A stretch of DNA of 64,000 nucleotides from an uncultured Erythrobacter sp. (GTDB taxonomy: Bacteria; Pseudomonadota; Alphaproteobacteria; Sphingomonadales; Sphingomonadaceae): NCBI GenBank assembly GCA_947502815.1, contig CANNBH010000001.1, forward strand, positions 868,001-932,000, in the 5' to 3' direction. A program made the translations under genes and the position numbers. Under the pieces are notes generated by a model that worked only from the letters and a program-made list of their open reading frames with translations, did not search any database and had not been told where the DNA came from. Below are positions 27,056 through 37,105 of this stretch, piece by piece. Every line of letters starts with the position of its first letter. The stretch's first letter is position 1.

Positions 27056-28643
27056 GCGCGTTGCCCCCGGCGTCAAATTCCCGTTCAACACCAATTGCGG
27101 CTAAGAACCTTTGATCGTGGCTCACCACCATCAACGCGCCGTCAAAGGTTGATAGCGCCTGTTCCAGCAACTCGACCGTTTCAATGTCGAGATGGTTGGT
27201 CGGTTCATCAAGGATGAGCAGCCAAGGTGTGCGCTCACCCGCCAATGTGCAGGCGAACCCTGCGCGAAGGCGTTCACCGCCCGAAAGCGTGCCGACTTGC
27301 TGCATTGTATCGGTGTTGCGAAAGGCAAAATGGGCGCAGGCTGCATAGGCTTGCTCTTGGCTAAATCCGGGATTGAGCCGCCTGAAATTGTCGAGGATGG
27401 TGGCCGACCGGTCCAAAATGCCGATATGTTGATCGAGCATGACGAGCCGTTTGGTCACGCGGTTCGCAGCGGCGCGATGGGGGCGGATCACCCCGGCTGC
27501 GGTTTTCAAAAAAGTCGTTTTGCCTGAACCATTGCTGCCAGTAATGGCAAGGCGTTCCGCCCCGCGGATTTTCAGCGACCATGGGCCAAATTCCCGCTGC
27601 GCCAACGTCACGCAGACATCCTCCATCGTTAGGATGTCTGCGCCGCCCGCAATGCCGCTTTTGGGCACATTGATGGTGATGGGCTTGATGATTTCGATCT
27701 GGGCCTGCGCATCGCTCAATTGCGATTGCGCCGCGCCGATTTTCTGCTTGGCAAGGCGCCCTTGGCTTGCCCCGCTGTTTTGGGCGCGCTCTGCCTGTTT
27801 GCCCAGCAATATGGCTGGCTGTGATCCGGTTACGGCAGCGGCGCGGCCCGCCTTGTCGCGGCGCTGCTGTTTCTCGCGCTCGCGCTGCGCGGCTTGCTCT
27901 GCATTGCGCACAGCCCCTTGGGACCGTTCAAGCTCCGCCGCTGCTCTTTTGCGCTCGGCCTCTCTTACCTCAGAAAACTGATCCCAGCCGCCGGTCACAA
28001 TCCGAATGCCAACCGGGTTAAGCTCTACGATCCGGTCCATAATGCCCAGCAAATCACGGTCATGGCTCGCGACCAACACCGCGCCCCGCCACCCTTGCAC
28101 CAGTGAGCGAATGGCGGCGCGTCCGGCTGTATCCAGATTGTTGGTGGGTTCATCCAAGAGCAGCACGTCAGGCTTTTCAATCAACAGGCGCGCGATGCCA
28201 ATCCGGGTGCGCTCTCCCCCAGAAAAGGTGCCCATACAGCGGGTAAGATTGACACCGGTCAGGCCGGTTTCGGCAAGCGCCACCTCGACCTTTTGCTCCA
28301 ACGTCCAATCCGCCTCATCGAAATCGTCGGCGGTGCCTTCGCCTGATGAAATGCGGCTGAGCGCGGCCATGCCTCGATCAATTCCAAGGGCGGAGGAAAC
28401 CGGCTGATCCGGTGCCCATTCCTGCGCCAACATCCCGGCCGATCCGCTTAAGGCCACGGTGCCTGCGGCGGGTTTTTGCGTCCCAGCGATCACTTTGAGC
28501 AGCGTTGATTTGCCAGAGCCATTGCGGCCAACCAGCCCGACACGCTCTGCCCCTATCGACAATGTGAGATTGTCGAACAGGGGTGAGCGATCAGGTGTCT
28601 TGAGACACAGACGATCAAATGTGAGCAACGCAGGTATTGGCAC
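27045..28643 (-). CDS. ABC-F family ATPase
   Basis: About 532 aa, with two ATP-binding cassettes and no membrane segment. The first has GRNGSGKST, SGGERTRIGIAR and LLLDEPTNNLD, the second GSNGSGKTT, LSGGERLRAGFA and LILDEPTNHLD. A charged coiled-coil linker rich in Arg, Glu and Gln lies between them. ABC-F proteins act on ribosomes, in translation or antibiotic protection; the exact role cannot be read here. I chose the GTG at 28643 (VPIPALLTF), preceded by GGAGG. Longer versions extend into the upstream S46 gene. It starts 30 bases after that gene's stop, so the two may be co-transcribed. Confidence 0.9.
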   Translation of the reverse strand: MPIPALLTFDRLCLKTPDRSPLFDNLTLSIGAERVGLVGRNGSGKSTLLKVIAGTQKPAAGTVALSGSAGMLAQEWAPDQPVSSALGIDRGMAALSRISSGEGTADDFDEADWTLEQKVEVALAETGLTGVNLTRCMGTFSGGERTRIGIARLLIEKPDVLLLDEPTNNLDTAGRAAIRSLVQGWRGAVLVASHDRDLLGIMDRIVELNPVGIRIVTGGWDQFSEVREAERKRAAAELERSQGAVRNAEQAAQREREKQQRRDKAGRAAAVTGSQPAILLGKQAERAQNSGASQGRLAKQKIGAAQSQLSDAQAQIEIIKPITINVPKSGIAGGADILTMEDVCVTLAQREFGPWSLKIRGAERLAITGSNGSGKTTFLKTAAGVIRPHRAAANRVTKRLVMLDQHIGILDRSATILDNFRRLNPGFSQEQAYAACAHFAFRNTDTMQQVGTLSGGERLRAGFACTLAGERTPWLLILDEPTNHLDIETVELLEQALSTFDGALMVVSHDQRFLAAIGVEREFDAGGNAPTG

Positions 28644-28672
28644 AGCCTCCAGATTGGTCTGCGGCGCTCTTC

Positions 28673-30844
28673 CTAACGCACAATGTCCATTTCTGCGATC
28701 AAAGCGTCCGCTCCATCGACCTTTTCCATCACCCACAGCATGTAACGCGTGTCGACATGGATGGTGCGCGTGGTGCGCGGGTCAAAATCCCAATCGGAAT
28801 TGACGCTTTCAAATGTGCCGTCGAACAACAGGCCAACCAATTCGGCGCGGGCGTTGAGCGTTGCCGATCCGCTGTTGCCGCCGGTGCTGTCGAGGTCAGT
28901 GAGGAAGTTCACGGGCACTGAACCGATGCTGTCCAAGGCATAGGCGCCGTAATCGCGCGCTTCGATCCGATCGAGCAGAACCTGCGGCGAATTGAATGGG
29001 TCTTCGCCGGTATCCTTATCGGTGATCCCTTCGAGGGTGGTAAAGGGAAGATAGGCCATTCCGTCGCGCGGAGAACCGCCCAGAACACTGCCAAATGTCA
29101 CACGCAACGTGCTGTTGGCGTCAGGGTAGGTCAAATTGCCTTCTTCGCGCTGCCAAGCGGTGATCGCTTCCATATAGGCAGGGCGCAGAGCAAGAGAGCG
29201 TCCCGCGCGTTCCTCGCCTTGTTCTTCAAGCGCGCGTCCATAATCATACATGGCCACGGCGAGCTGCATAAACGGATCATCGCTGGCCTCAAGTTCAGCA
29301 GGGGAGGCTTCCATCAAGGCCAGCCGGTTGTCCACATCGCCCAAATTCGTATCCGCGTAAAAGCGATCGAGCAGTGCAGGCAGGTCAGCGGCAACAGTAT
29401 CCGCCGTCAGGCCAAGCGCGGCATCAAATTCGGCCACGCGCTCTTCGGCTGGCTGCGCAAGATAGCCGGTCAGGAACAAGGTCCATTCCGCCTTATCCAC
29501 CGCGGGGTCAAAACGCCGATCAATCGCCTGCATTCCTTGGCGGAAAAAGGTCATGTCGCGCACCTGATAGCCGGGCTCACGCTCGGCATCGGGCAGTGCG
29601 CGTTCTTGCGCCAGCCGGTACAGGCGGCGCGCGGTAGAAAAGAGGCTGGGCCGGGACACATTGCGATACCAAAAACCTGTCCGCGATGCCTGAGCGCTCT
29701 CTTCGGACAAAGCGCTCAGCTCTGCGATGGCTTCGCCGTATCCAGCGCGCGCGGAATCAGCGGCGATCCATTGTCCCAAAGCGGCCTCGCGCGATTGGCG
29801 GCGTTCGACCAGTCCCACCCGGCGTGCGCCTTCGATTTGGCCGCGCAGATTCTTCTCAAAATTGTTCAATCCCGCCAAACGCGATTCGTACTTGACCCGT
29901 GCGTCTGATCCTTCGGGAGCGGCGGCTTCAATAGTGTCGATCCAATCGTTCAGCAGGCCTTCAAATGTGGGGTAGGTCCAATTGAACGTATTTTCGACCT
30001 CAGCCATCAAAGTGTATCGACTGGTCGAGCCGGGATAGCCGGCGGCCATGACGAAATCGCCATCATCCAATCCCGCCGCGCTGACTTTTAGATGATGTTC
30101 GGGTTGATAGGGTACATTGTCTTCGCTGAAATCGGCGGCCGATCCGTCCGGCGCGACATAGGCGCGGTAAAAGGCGAAATCGCCGGTGTGGCGGGGCCAC
30201 TGCCAGTTGTCGATGTCGCCGCCATATTTGCCAATGGAATCCGCGGGCGCATAGACCAGCCGGACATCGCGCACCTCAAGGCGTTTGACCAATTTGTATT
30301 GCGCGCCGCCATAAAAGCTTGCGACCTGACAGCGATATCCGCTCTCTTCTTCGCATTCTGCAGTGATATCCTTGGAGCGTTGCTCGATCATGGCATAATG
30401 ATCGATCGGGGCGAGGTCTTCGGTCCCTGCGCGCATTCTATCGGTGACGTCGGTCACCTGTGTGGTCACATAAACGCGCGAACCCGGTGCGGCTGGCAGT
30501 TCACCAGAAAGCCCGTCTGCAAGGAAACCATTGGCGAGATAGTTATTTTCAGCCGTCGAGTTGAATTGCACCGATCCGCGTGCGCAGTGGTGATTGGTAA
30601 CCACCAATCCCTGCTCCGACACAAAGCTGGCCGAACACCCGCCAAGCGAAACAACCGCGCCCATCGGAAAGCCGGTGAGATCGGCCAGCGCATCGGGCGA
30701 AATTTCCAAGCCGGCCTCTTCGAGCTCGCCGCTGATTTCCTGCAATTGATCGGGTGTGAACATGCCCTCTTTTGCCAAGGCGGGCACCGCCAAAGAGGAC
30801 GCGCCCAACAGCAAACCAAGCGAAAGAAGCGGGAGGTGTTTCAT
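28673..30844 (-). CDS. S46 family peptidase (dipeptidyl-peptidase 7/11 type)
   Basis: A 723-aa secreted serine peptidase, start at MKHLPLLSLG with an AAGG ribosome site. The signal peptide ends at VPALA-KEG. The catalytic residues of family S46 are visible: His in VVTNHHCARG (H86), Asp in RHTGDFAFYR (D222) and Ser in TGGNSGSATLN near the C-terminus. After the Ser, GLLFDGTFES has Gly at the position that separates DPP7 (Gly, hydrophobic P1) from DPP11 (Arg, acidic P1); this suggests a DPP7-like preference, as inference from the known structures. It releases dipeptides in the periplasm, which would serve peptide nutrition. Confidence 0.92.
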   Translation of the reverse strand: MKHLPLLSLGLLLGASSLAVPALAKEGMFTPDQLQEISGELEEAGLEISPDALADLTGFPMGAVVSLGGCSASFVSEQGLVVTNHHCARGSVQFNSTAENNYLANGFLADGLSGELPAAPGSRVYVTTQVTDVTDRMRAGTEDLAPIDHYAMIEQRSKDITAECEEESGYRCQVASFYGGAQYKLVKRLEVRDVRLVYAPADSIGKYGGDIDNWQWPRHTGDFAFYRAYVAPDGSAADFSEDNVPYQPEHHLKVSAAGLDDGDFVMAAGYPGSTSRYTLMAEVENTFNWTYPTFEGLLNDWIDTIEAAAPEGSDARVKYESRLAGLNNFEKNLRGQIEGARRVGLVERRQSREAALGQWIAADSARAGYGEAIAELSALSEESAQASRTGFWYRNVSRPSLFSTARRLYRLAQERALPDAEREPGYQVRDMTFFRQGMQAIDRRFDPAVDKAEWTLFLTGYLAQPAEERVAEFDAALGLTADTVAADLPALLDRFYADTNLGDVDNRLALMEASPAELEASDDPFMQLAVAMYDYGRALEEQGEERAGRSLALRPAYMEAITAWQREEGNLTYPDANSTLRVTFGSVLGGSPRDGMAYLPFTTLEGITDKDTGEDPFNSPQVLLDRIEARDYGAYALDSIGSVPVNFLTDLDSTGGNSGSATLNARAELVGLLFDGTFESVNSDWDFDPRTTRTIHVDTRYMLWVMEKVDGADALIAEMDIVR

Positions 30845-30965
30845 AGGAGAACCTTGATCAATGCGCCCCGCCAATGGCGATCAAGCGCGGTGGATGTAAC
30901 AATATATCTTAGGTCGATGCCTAGAGGCTTTCGAGGCCTCTCGCAACAGGCTCGCTATCGCCTTT

Positions 30966-32309
30966 TCAGGCGGCCCATGGCCCTGTGATGGCGATGGTTC
31001 GTGTCGGTGCATAGGCGTTGACGAAGAACCATTTTCCATCCGGGGAAAAACAACCACCGGCGGGCTCTGTCTGCATATTGAGCCGCGCAAAATCGTATGG
31101 CCGACCATCAGGCGTAATACCGCGGACATGGTTGTCGACCACATCGGTGTATTGGTCCTCGCAAACGAGCAAATGCCCGCTGGGCGCGACACACAGATTG
31201 TCGCCAAAGTTGAATTGTTCAGAGCTTTCGCTTTCGAAAAACAGTTCGACCCGGTCTGGCCCGGCGCCGCGTCCCGGCACAAGCCGGAAGATCTGCCCAA
31301 GGCGCATCGCACCGCCACTGGTGGAGCAAGCGAACAGGTCATCTGCCCCCATATGCAGCCCTTCGCCGCGCGCAATTGGGGCTGCGCCTTTGGCTATGGC
31401 TTGCTCGCGCAGATTGTCTTCGGGGGATTCGACATCGGTGAGGTCGACCCAGCTTACGGTGTAGGATTGACCAACCGGCATGGCCGCACTGGCCCAATTG
31501 CGGGTGTCAGAAAGGCCATCGATCACCATCGCCTGAAGCGTGCCGCCCTTGATCAATTCACCAGGGGTGTTGGGCAAAAAGCGATAGAACACCCCGTCAT
31601 CACGGTCTTCGGTCATGTAGACATAACCGGTTTCTGGATCGACGCAGGCGGCTTCGTGATTGAACCGGCCCATTGCGCGCAGGGGAACCGGATCGACAAG
31701 GCCGCTGGCCGCACCCGGAACTTCAAAAACCCAACCGTGATTGACTGCAAGGCCATCGCCATAGCGTTGGCCGGGGCCGGTGGGCGCTTCTTCGCATGTA
31801 AGCCAGCTGCCCCATGGGGTGACGCCGCCGGAACAATTGCGGATCGTTCCGCCCAAAGTCCGCATTTGGCGTTTCACCTCCAACGTGTCGGCATCAAGAA
31901 CAATATTGGTGGTGCCGCCGGGAACGATATTCCCATTATGCGTGCCGTATCCCGTTGCAATCGGGCCGCCTGAATCATCGCTGGGCACCAGTTCGTGATT
32001 GCGGACCAACGCAATTTCACCATTGCCAATATCAAGACAGCCCATGCCGTCCGCTTTGTCAGGCACAGTGCCGCCATCATTCATCGCATCGCCCAAACGG
32101 GACAAGACACGGTATGAAAAGCCTTCTGGCAAATCGAGCATCCCGGCAGGGTCAGGGCGCAGAGGTCCATAATCTGTAAAGCCCCCGCCGGAAACCGAAC
32201 CGCCCGCCAAATTTGCACCGCGGGTCATACAACCGCTCGCCATTAGGGCGGCAAAGGCGGTCCCGGTTGCAGTCAGAAATTGGCGGCGATCAGAATTTGG
32301 CAGTCGCAT
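30966..32309 (-). CDS. PhoX/DUF839 family Tat-exported lipoprotein
   Basis: About 447 aa. The start MRLPNSDRRQFLTATG carries a twin-arginine signal (DRRQFL) and then a lipobox ASGC with Cys27, so the protein is exported folded and lipidated. AAAGGGG precedes the ATG; upstream in-frame starts would bury the Tat signal. The body has the PhoX/DUF839 propeller pattern, for example GNIVPGGTTNIVLD, GGTIRNCSGGVTPWGSWLTCEE, GRFNHEAACVDPETGYVYMTEDRDDG and CVAPSGHLLVCEDQ. Relatives are alkaline phosphatases with Ca/Fe centres, though many members are uncharacterised. I cannot tell whether it is an active phosphatase. Confidence 0.85.
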   Translation of the reverse strand: MRLPNSDRRQFLTATGTAFAALMASGCMTRGANLAGGSVSGGGFTDYGPLRPDPAGMLDLPEGFSYRVLSRLGDAMNDGGTVPDKADGMGCLDIGNGEIALVRNHELVPSDDSGGPIATGYGTHNGNIVPGGTTNIVLDADTLEVKRQMRTLGGTIRNCSGGVTPWGSWLTCEEAPTGPGQRYGDGLAVNHGWVFEVPGAASGLVDPVPLRAMGRFNHEAACVDPETGYVYMTEDRDDGVFYRFLPNTPGELIKGGTLQAMVIDGLSDTRNWASAAMPVGQSYTVSWVDLTDVESPEDNLREQAIAKGAAPIARGEGLHMGADDLFACSTSGGAMRLGQIFRLVPGRGAGPDRVELFFESESSEQFNFGDNLCVAPSGHLLVCEDQYTDVVDNHVRGITPDGRPYDFARLNMQTEPAGGCFSPDGKWFFVNAYAPTRTIAITGPWAA

Positions 32310-32493
32310 CGCGATGACCCCTTTTCGAGATGTGGCACACAGTGTTGGAGCAACGGTTACAGAATGCCGCGCCGCCATGCCAGCCCAAGCGGTGATTAAG
32401 ACGCAGTTTCGGCGAAAGCCGTTCTTTGATCGATGAATTTCGTGCCTGAAACGGGGTAAGCGATCAATACGCCCCTTTGCGAAAAGGTGCGGG

Positions 32494-35400
32494 TTAGTTC
32501 GCGACCTCAATCGTCGCAATGGATCGATCATTTTCATCAGAATTTGACCGGTCAAAGCCAATTTCGGCGTCGATCAATTGTTCCGAATACCCCTGACGCG
32601 CGAAATTGCGGATCAGGCGAACCATGGCGCGGCCCGGCCCATTGGGATTGATCCGATCGCCCCGGAACCCTTGAACATTGACCTTGTATGCGCCGGGATA
32701 GGCATCGCGCATCACATATTCCTCTGGCCCGAAACCGTTGGTCATATCATTCGACATTTTGCCGCCCAGATCGCCGCGTTGGTTGCCGTAATAGATATCT
32801 TCGCCGCTGGGTTCGGTGACCCAAAGATCGAGATCGGCATCCGCGCTGGTCCATTCGATAACGACCCGAACATCCGTGTCGAGCCTTGCCACCAACCTAT
32901 CATCCATCGACCAAGATCCGCCTGCGGCATCGATCAATGGGATCAGCGAATTGAGCTCCATCAATGCCACCGTTTCCAGCCCCTGATAACGGCCATCGGT
33001 TGGTGAGAGCACAACCTCCGACAGCAGTTCAAAGGCGCGCTCCAGATCGTCTTTGCGCGCTGATCCTGCCGATTGTCGGGCCCTTGCGGCCAAGGTGAGG
33101 GCAAGGATGCGTTTGGGCTGAGTGCGGTAATCGATGCGGGCGTTCAAAGCCTCCAGCAATTCAATCGCTGTGTCGTAATCGCCGTCACGCTCCAACCGGA
33201 ATGCAACGATCAGCAAAGTCTCATCATCGCTGGTCGGTAAATCCAAGGCCGACAGCAGCAATTGCTGCGCGAGTTCGGTTTCTCCTTTGAGCCGGAACCA
33301 TTCGGCCACATCGAAGTAAAAACCGGGCAGGCTGCCATATTCCGTCTCTTGCGATGCCAGAACATCCAGCAATTCCGACGGTTTGGCTCCATCCAGAGCC
33401 TCCAGATAAGGCCGGTTGTTCAGGACATTGGCAAGGGTAACCTGCACGGCGTTGCCCGATTGCTGTTGGATCTCTTCCGCCGAAATGGCGGAGACCGCCA
33501 CTGGCGCTTCTTGAAGGGAGTCCGCGCGGCGAGCACCAGTGACGACAATCGTGTCAGCATCTGCAGCTCCATAGACATCGGCTTCCATCGGCGATGGCGG
33601 CGCAGATGCAGGCGGCGGCGGCGGCGGCGGGGCCAACCCCTCTACCGCCCCGCTGGCTGCTTCTGCCACAGCGTCTACTGGACTGGTTTGTGTTTGCCCC
33701 TGCGCGTTGGCTTGCTCCCGATTGCGCATGACCGCTTGCTGGTCGAACTGGGTGTTCCACCAAAGCGTTGTTTGCTGCCACTCGGAAACCACGAAATTGA
33801 GGCGCTCTTCCTTTGCGTTGCTCATCGCTCGCTCGTTTGCGCTTTTGCTCTTTTGGTATGCCGCGCGCCATTGCTGGTTGAACCCTTCAGGCGGCTCAAT
33901 TTCAGCTGCGATATATTGGTCGGGACGTTCGAGCACCAGGAACGCCATCGTTGGGCTGGCGACCTGAAACCGCTGCGCAAGACGCTGCATTTGGTCGCGC
34001 TCTGCTGGGTCGTCGGATAGGCGTGCAACCTCTTGCGATGCCCAAAGCGCGCCTGCCGCGTTGTTGCGCCCGGCGCGTGCAGAACTTACCTGATAGGTGC
34101 GCCTGCGTTCGCTGCGCTTTGCCCCTGATAGGCGCACGGTAATTTCGTCCCAATCACCCAGCTTGCCGACGACGCTCCAGCGTCCATCGGCAGCAGGCAG
34201 CGTGCGATAGTCCAGACGGTTGCCGCCCGCATCACGGATAGAGATCACGCCGACCGGCAGACGCTTCATCTGAGCGAAGATCTCTTCCGAATTGCCGGCA
34301 CCAAGGAACAGCGCCTGACCGCCATTGTCTTGCGCAATTCGGCCGACTCTTTGCGCATCCATGTCCGCTCCGCTGGCGATGATGGTCAGCGGGCAATCGG
34401 CCTGGAATTCTTCAGCGATGTTGATCGAAACTCCGCCATCGCTGAACATCAGGCACACGTCCGCTTCGCCTTGCGCGGCTGCGCCCACACCAGCGAAACT
34501 GGTCGCCCCGCGATAGGTTTGTGAGGAGAGCAGGGCGTCAATCTCAGACAAGTCGGCACCGTCAAAGCGAGAGAGCACCGGATCAGCACTTGCAAAACGC
34601 ACGACATCAACTGTTTGCGGCGTCATTTCGGCTAAGAAGCGGGCGAGCAATGCGCGCTCTTCATCCAGCAAGGCATCGACGCGAGAGCGCGAAACATCCC
34701 AATAGACCCGCACCCGCTCTGGTGGCTCGTCAGATAGGTCGACGCCTGTGATTGTATCGGAGATTGTGAAGAACATATCGCCGTTGGCGTGACGTGACGC
34801 CATGGCCTCATTGCGCGGAGCGGGAGCGGCCAATTGCAAAGCGCCTGACAGCCGCGTCTGGCTCATCACATAAGGAGCAGAACGCCAACCGCGCCCATCG
34901 CGGACCATTTCAATTGGTGGGCCGCTGGTCAACGCCAGGGCTGGCGCTTCGCTCACTCCGGAAACCTTCGCGTTAAGCCGGAAAGTTCCTACGGGACCGA
35001 GCGATTCCAGAGGAATGCTAAGCCCGTTCACTGCATCAACCGGCGTGACAAAGTTCAGCGCGATACGCCGGCTGCCCTTTGGAGCAATCGGATAGATCCG
35101 CGTCTCAAATGTATTGGCGGTCGAAATCTCCGCGAGGCCGGGGTCAATATTGCCGCGCACTTCGTCTTGGTAAACTTGGCGAGCTTTGGGTTGGTCGATC
35201 AGGCTGCCCGGAATCATCGCCCCATCAATATCAAGCTGATACCCGGTCAAAACGGCATCGCGCGGCAATTGCATTGTGAATCGGGCTTCGATCTGATCGT
35301 TGGCAGGATTGGTTAGTTCCGCCTCAATCTGCACGTCTGCCATGGTGCCATGCTGATCGATGGAAACGGTGAATTGTGACAGGATAATCTCAGGCTGTTC

Positions 35401-35538
35401 TTCGCCGTTTTCAATTCCATTGATCAGCGCCCGCAAAGAAGGGTTGGCGGCGCTGGTCGTTTCCGTAGCGTTCGACACTGCGGCCGCTGGCAACAAAGAT
35501 GCCGCAAAGACTAGGATCAACCGTGTGAATTTCTGCAA
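32494..35538 (-). CDS. VIT/vWA-domain protein with DUF2135 and a TonB-receptor-plug-like insert
   Basis: A 1014-aa exported protein; the signal peptide ends near AAAVSNA. Residues about 45-170 form a VIT domain (ARFTMQLPRDAVLTGYQLDI, RQVYQDEVRGNIDPGL). A vWA-like region follows (VRVYWDVSRSR, VCLMFSDGGVSI). After an all-proline stretch (eight prolines near residue 640) comes TIVVTGARRADSLQEAPVAV and SAISAEEIQQQSG, the sequence that opens the plug domain of TonB-dependent receptors. The C-terminus (about 860-1000) is DUF2135-like (DADLDLWVTEPSGEDIYYGN). The protein is probably periplasmic or attached to the envelope and may bind other proteins through vWA. Its role is unknown. Confidence 0.82.
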   Translation of the reverse strand: MQKFTRLILVFAASLLPAAAVSNATETTSAANPSLRALINGIENGEEQPEIILSQFTVSIDQHGTMADVQIEAELTNPANDQIEARFTMQLPRDAVLTGYQLDIDGAMIPGSLIDQPKARQVYQDEVRGNIDPGLAEISTANTFETRIYPIAPKGSRRIALNFVTPVDAVNGLSIPLESLGPVGTFRLNAKVSGVSEAPALALTSGPPIEMVRDGRGWRSAPYVMSQTRLSGALQLAAPAPRNEAMASRHANGDMFFTISDTITGVDLSDEPPERVRVYWDVSRSRVDALLDEERALLARFLAEMTPQTVDVVRFASADPVLSRFDGADLSEIDALLSSQTYRGATSFAGVGAAAQGEADVCLMFSDGGVSINIAEEFQADCPLTIIASGADMDAQRVGRIAQDNGGQALFLGAGNSEEIFAQMKRLPVGVISIRDAGGNRLDYRTLPAADGRWSVVGKLGDWDEITVRLSGAKRSERRRTYQVSSARAGRNNAAGALWASQEVARLSDDPAERDQMQRLAQRFQVASPTMAFLVLERPDQYIAAEIEPPEGFNQQWRAAYQKSKSANERAMSNAKEERLNFVVSEWQQTTLWWNTQFDQQAVMRNREQANAQGQTQTSPVDAVAEAASGAVEGLAPPPPPPPASAPPSPMEADVYGAADADTIVVTGARRADSLQEAPVAVSAISAEEIQQQSGNAVQVTLANVLNNRPYLEALDGAKPSELLDVLASQETEYGSLPGFYFDVAEWFRLKGETELAQQLLLSALDLPTSDDETLLIVAFRLERDGDYDTAIELLEALNARIDYRTQPKRILALTLAARARQSAGSARKDDLERAFELLSEVVLSPTDGRYQGLETVALMELNSLIPLIDAAGGSWSMDDRLVARLDTDVRVVIEWTSADADLDLWVTEPSGEDIYYGNQRGDLGGKMSNDMTNGFGPEEYVMRDAYPGAYKVNVQGFRGDRINPNGPGRAMVRLIRNFARQGYSEQLIDAEIGFDRSNSDENDRSIATIEVAN

Positions 35539-35770
35539 TGCTTCGTCCCCCGAATGAACAGCAACATATTTGACGTTATTTCACTGAATGTGAACCTCAG
35601 ATTGTTGACCGGTTTATTGGTTGTATTGCGGGACTGCATTTGGCCGTATCCATATTTAGCGCGCCGCGGTGCCGAAGAATTTGCTAAACATGCCTCGCGT
35701 GTCCTAGTGGATTTGCCTTAGTGAATTTAGGCGCAGGCTGCGCTAAACGACTGGATTGAAACATTCCGCC

Positions 35771-37105
35771 ATGCCCTTTCCCGCAATCAAAATCTCGCGC
35801 CTGCGTATTGGCTTTGCATCGGTTTGCGCGTGCGTTGTGATGCATCAGCCCGCAATGGCTCAGGATGAGCCATATGGCCCAGTGTTGGATCAGAGCGTCG
35901 ATTTGGCGGCAGAGGCACCGATAGAAACGGTCCCGTCTTCCATCCCTGTCCCTCTGGCGCAGGCCGTGGCTCGCTCGCTTGAACAAAGCCCGATTGTGCT
36001 GGTTGGGCTGGCCGAACTGGCCGCGTTGGAGGCTGACCTTCGCACGGCGCGGTGGCAACGCTATCCCAACCTCACCGCTGAATTGCTGGCGGTAACTGGC
36101 GGTTCCAACGCCGCAGACACAGATGGGCTTGCGGTAAACTTGGCGCTGGAGCAGCCGATCTGGGCGGGCGGCGCGATCAATTCCCAAGTGGACGCTGCGC
36201 GTTTCAATGTTGATGTTGGCCGCAATGCGCTGAGAGAGGCACGCTTCAACATCCTGTTTGCTGTGATTCAATCCTATTATGATGCTGTGTTGGCTTTTGA
36301 ACGGGTCAAAGTGATCGAGACAGGATTGGAAGAGCACCGCATTCTGGTTGGCTCGATAGAGCGCCGTGTGCGGGCCGAAGTGTCGCCAATGGCGGACCTG
36401 ACGCTGGCCCGTTCGCGTTTGACTCAATTGGAAGTGGAATTGACCACGGCGCGCGAGATTGGGCAAAATGCAATGCTGAGCCTGAGTGAATTTGTTGGGG
36501 CAGAGGTTGAAAGACCTATCCTTTCGAATGGCGGCGAGGCTGCCAATATCCCAGTTCAACCGATGGCGATGGCCGAAATGATGTCTTGCTCACCGACGAT
36601 AGACCGGTTGCGCAGTGAGATTGACGTCGCGCAAGCACAGGCGAGCACCGCGCGACGCAGTCTCTTTCCGCAGCTTTTGTTCCAATTGTCGCAAAATGAG
36701 ATCACCGGCGCGCGGGCCGCGCTGGTGCTGCGCGCGCAGACCGGGAATGGCCTTTCGCGGTTATCGGCGGCTGATAGTGCAGAGGCGCGCGTGGATCAGG
36801 CGATCGCACAATTGGGTCAGGCGGACCGCGAAGGGCGCACCCGCTTGGGCGCAGAATACATCACCCTGCGATCAAACCAGCAGCGATCAGACGCCGGTGC
36901 TGAGGCAAGCCGAGCGGCCGGCGCTTTGCTCGCCAGTTACCGCCGACAATTCGTAGCGGGACGGCGCAGTTGGCTAGACGTGCTGAATGCCGCTAGGGAA
37001 GTGACAAGTGCACGCGCGTCGGAGAGCGATGCGCGGGTTAACGCCGCGGCGAGTGCGACCAGAATTTTGGCGCTTTCCTGCCGCTGGCGGCCTCTGGGTG
37101 TATGA
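35771..37105 (+). CDS. TolC-family outer membrane protein of a type I secretion system
   Basis: About 444 aa with signal peptide ending PAMAQ-DEP. Two OEP repeats are seen, the first opening VPLAQAVARSLEQSP with ARWQRYPNLTAE, the second opening EIDVAQAQASTARRSLFPQL, and long amphipathic helices between. A TTG at 35756 would add five residues but has no better ribosome site. The stop overlaps the start of the ABC exporter gene (ATGA), so this is the outer-membrane duct of the exporter encoded next. The probable cargo is the pair of RTX proteins downstream. Confidence 0.9.
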   Translation: MPFPAIKISRLRIGFASVCACVVMHQPAMAQDEPYGPVLDQSVDLAAEAPIETVPSSIPVPLAQAVARSLEQSPIVLVGLAELAALEADLRTARWQRYPNLTAELLAVTGGSNAADTDGLAVNLALEQPIWAGGAINSQVDAARFNVDVGRNALREARFNILFAVIQSYYDAVLAFERVKVIETGLEEHRILVGSIERRVRAEVSPMADLTLARSRLTQLEVELTTAREIGQNAMLSLSEFVGAEVERPILSNGGEAANIPVQPMAMAEMMSCSPTIDRLRSEIDVAQAQASTARRSLFPQLLFQLSQNEITGARAALVLRAQTGNGLSRLSAADSAEARVDQAIAQLGQADREGRTRLGAEYITLRSNQQRSDAGAEASRAAGALLASYRRQFVAGRRSWLDVLNAAREVTSARASESDARVNAAASATRILALSCRWRPLGV

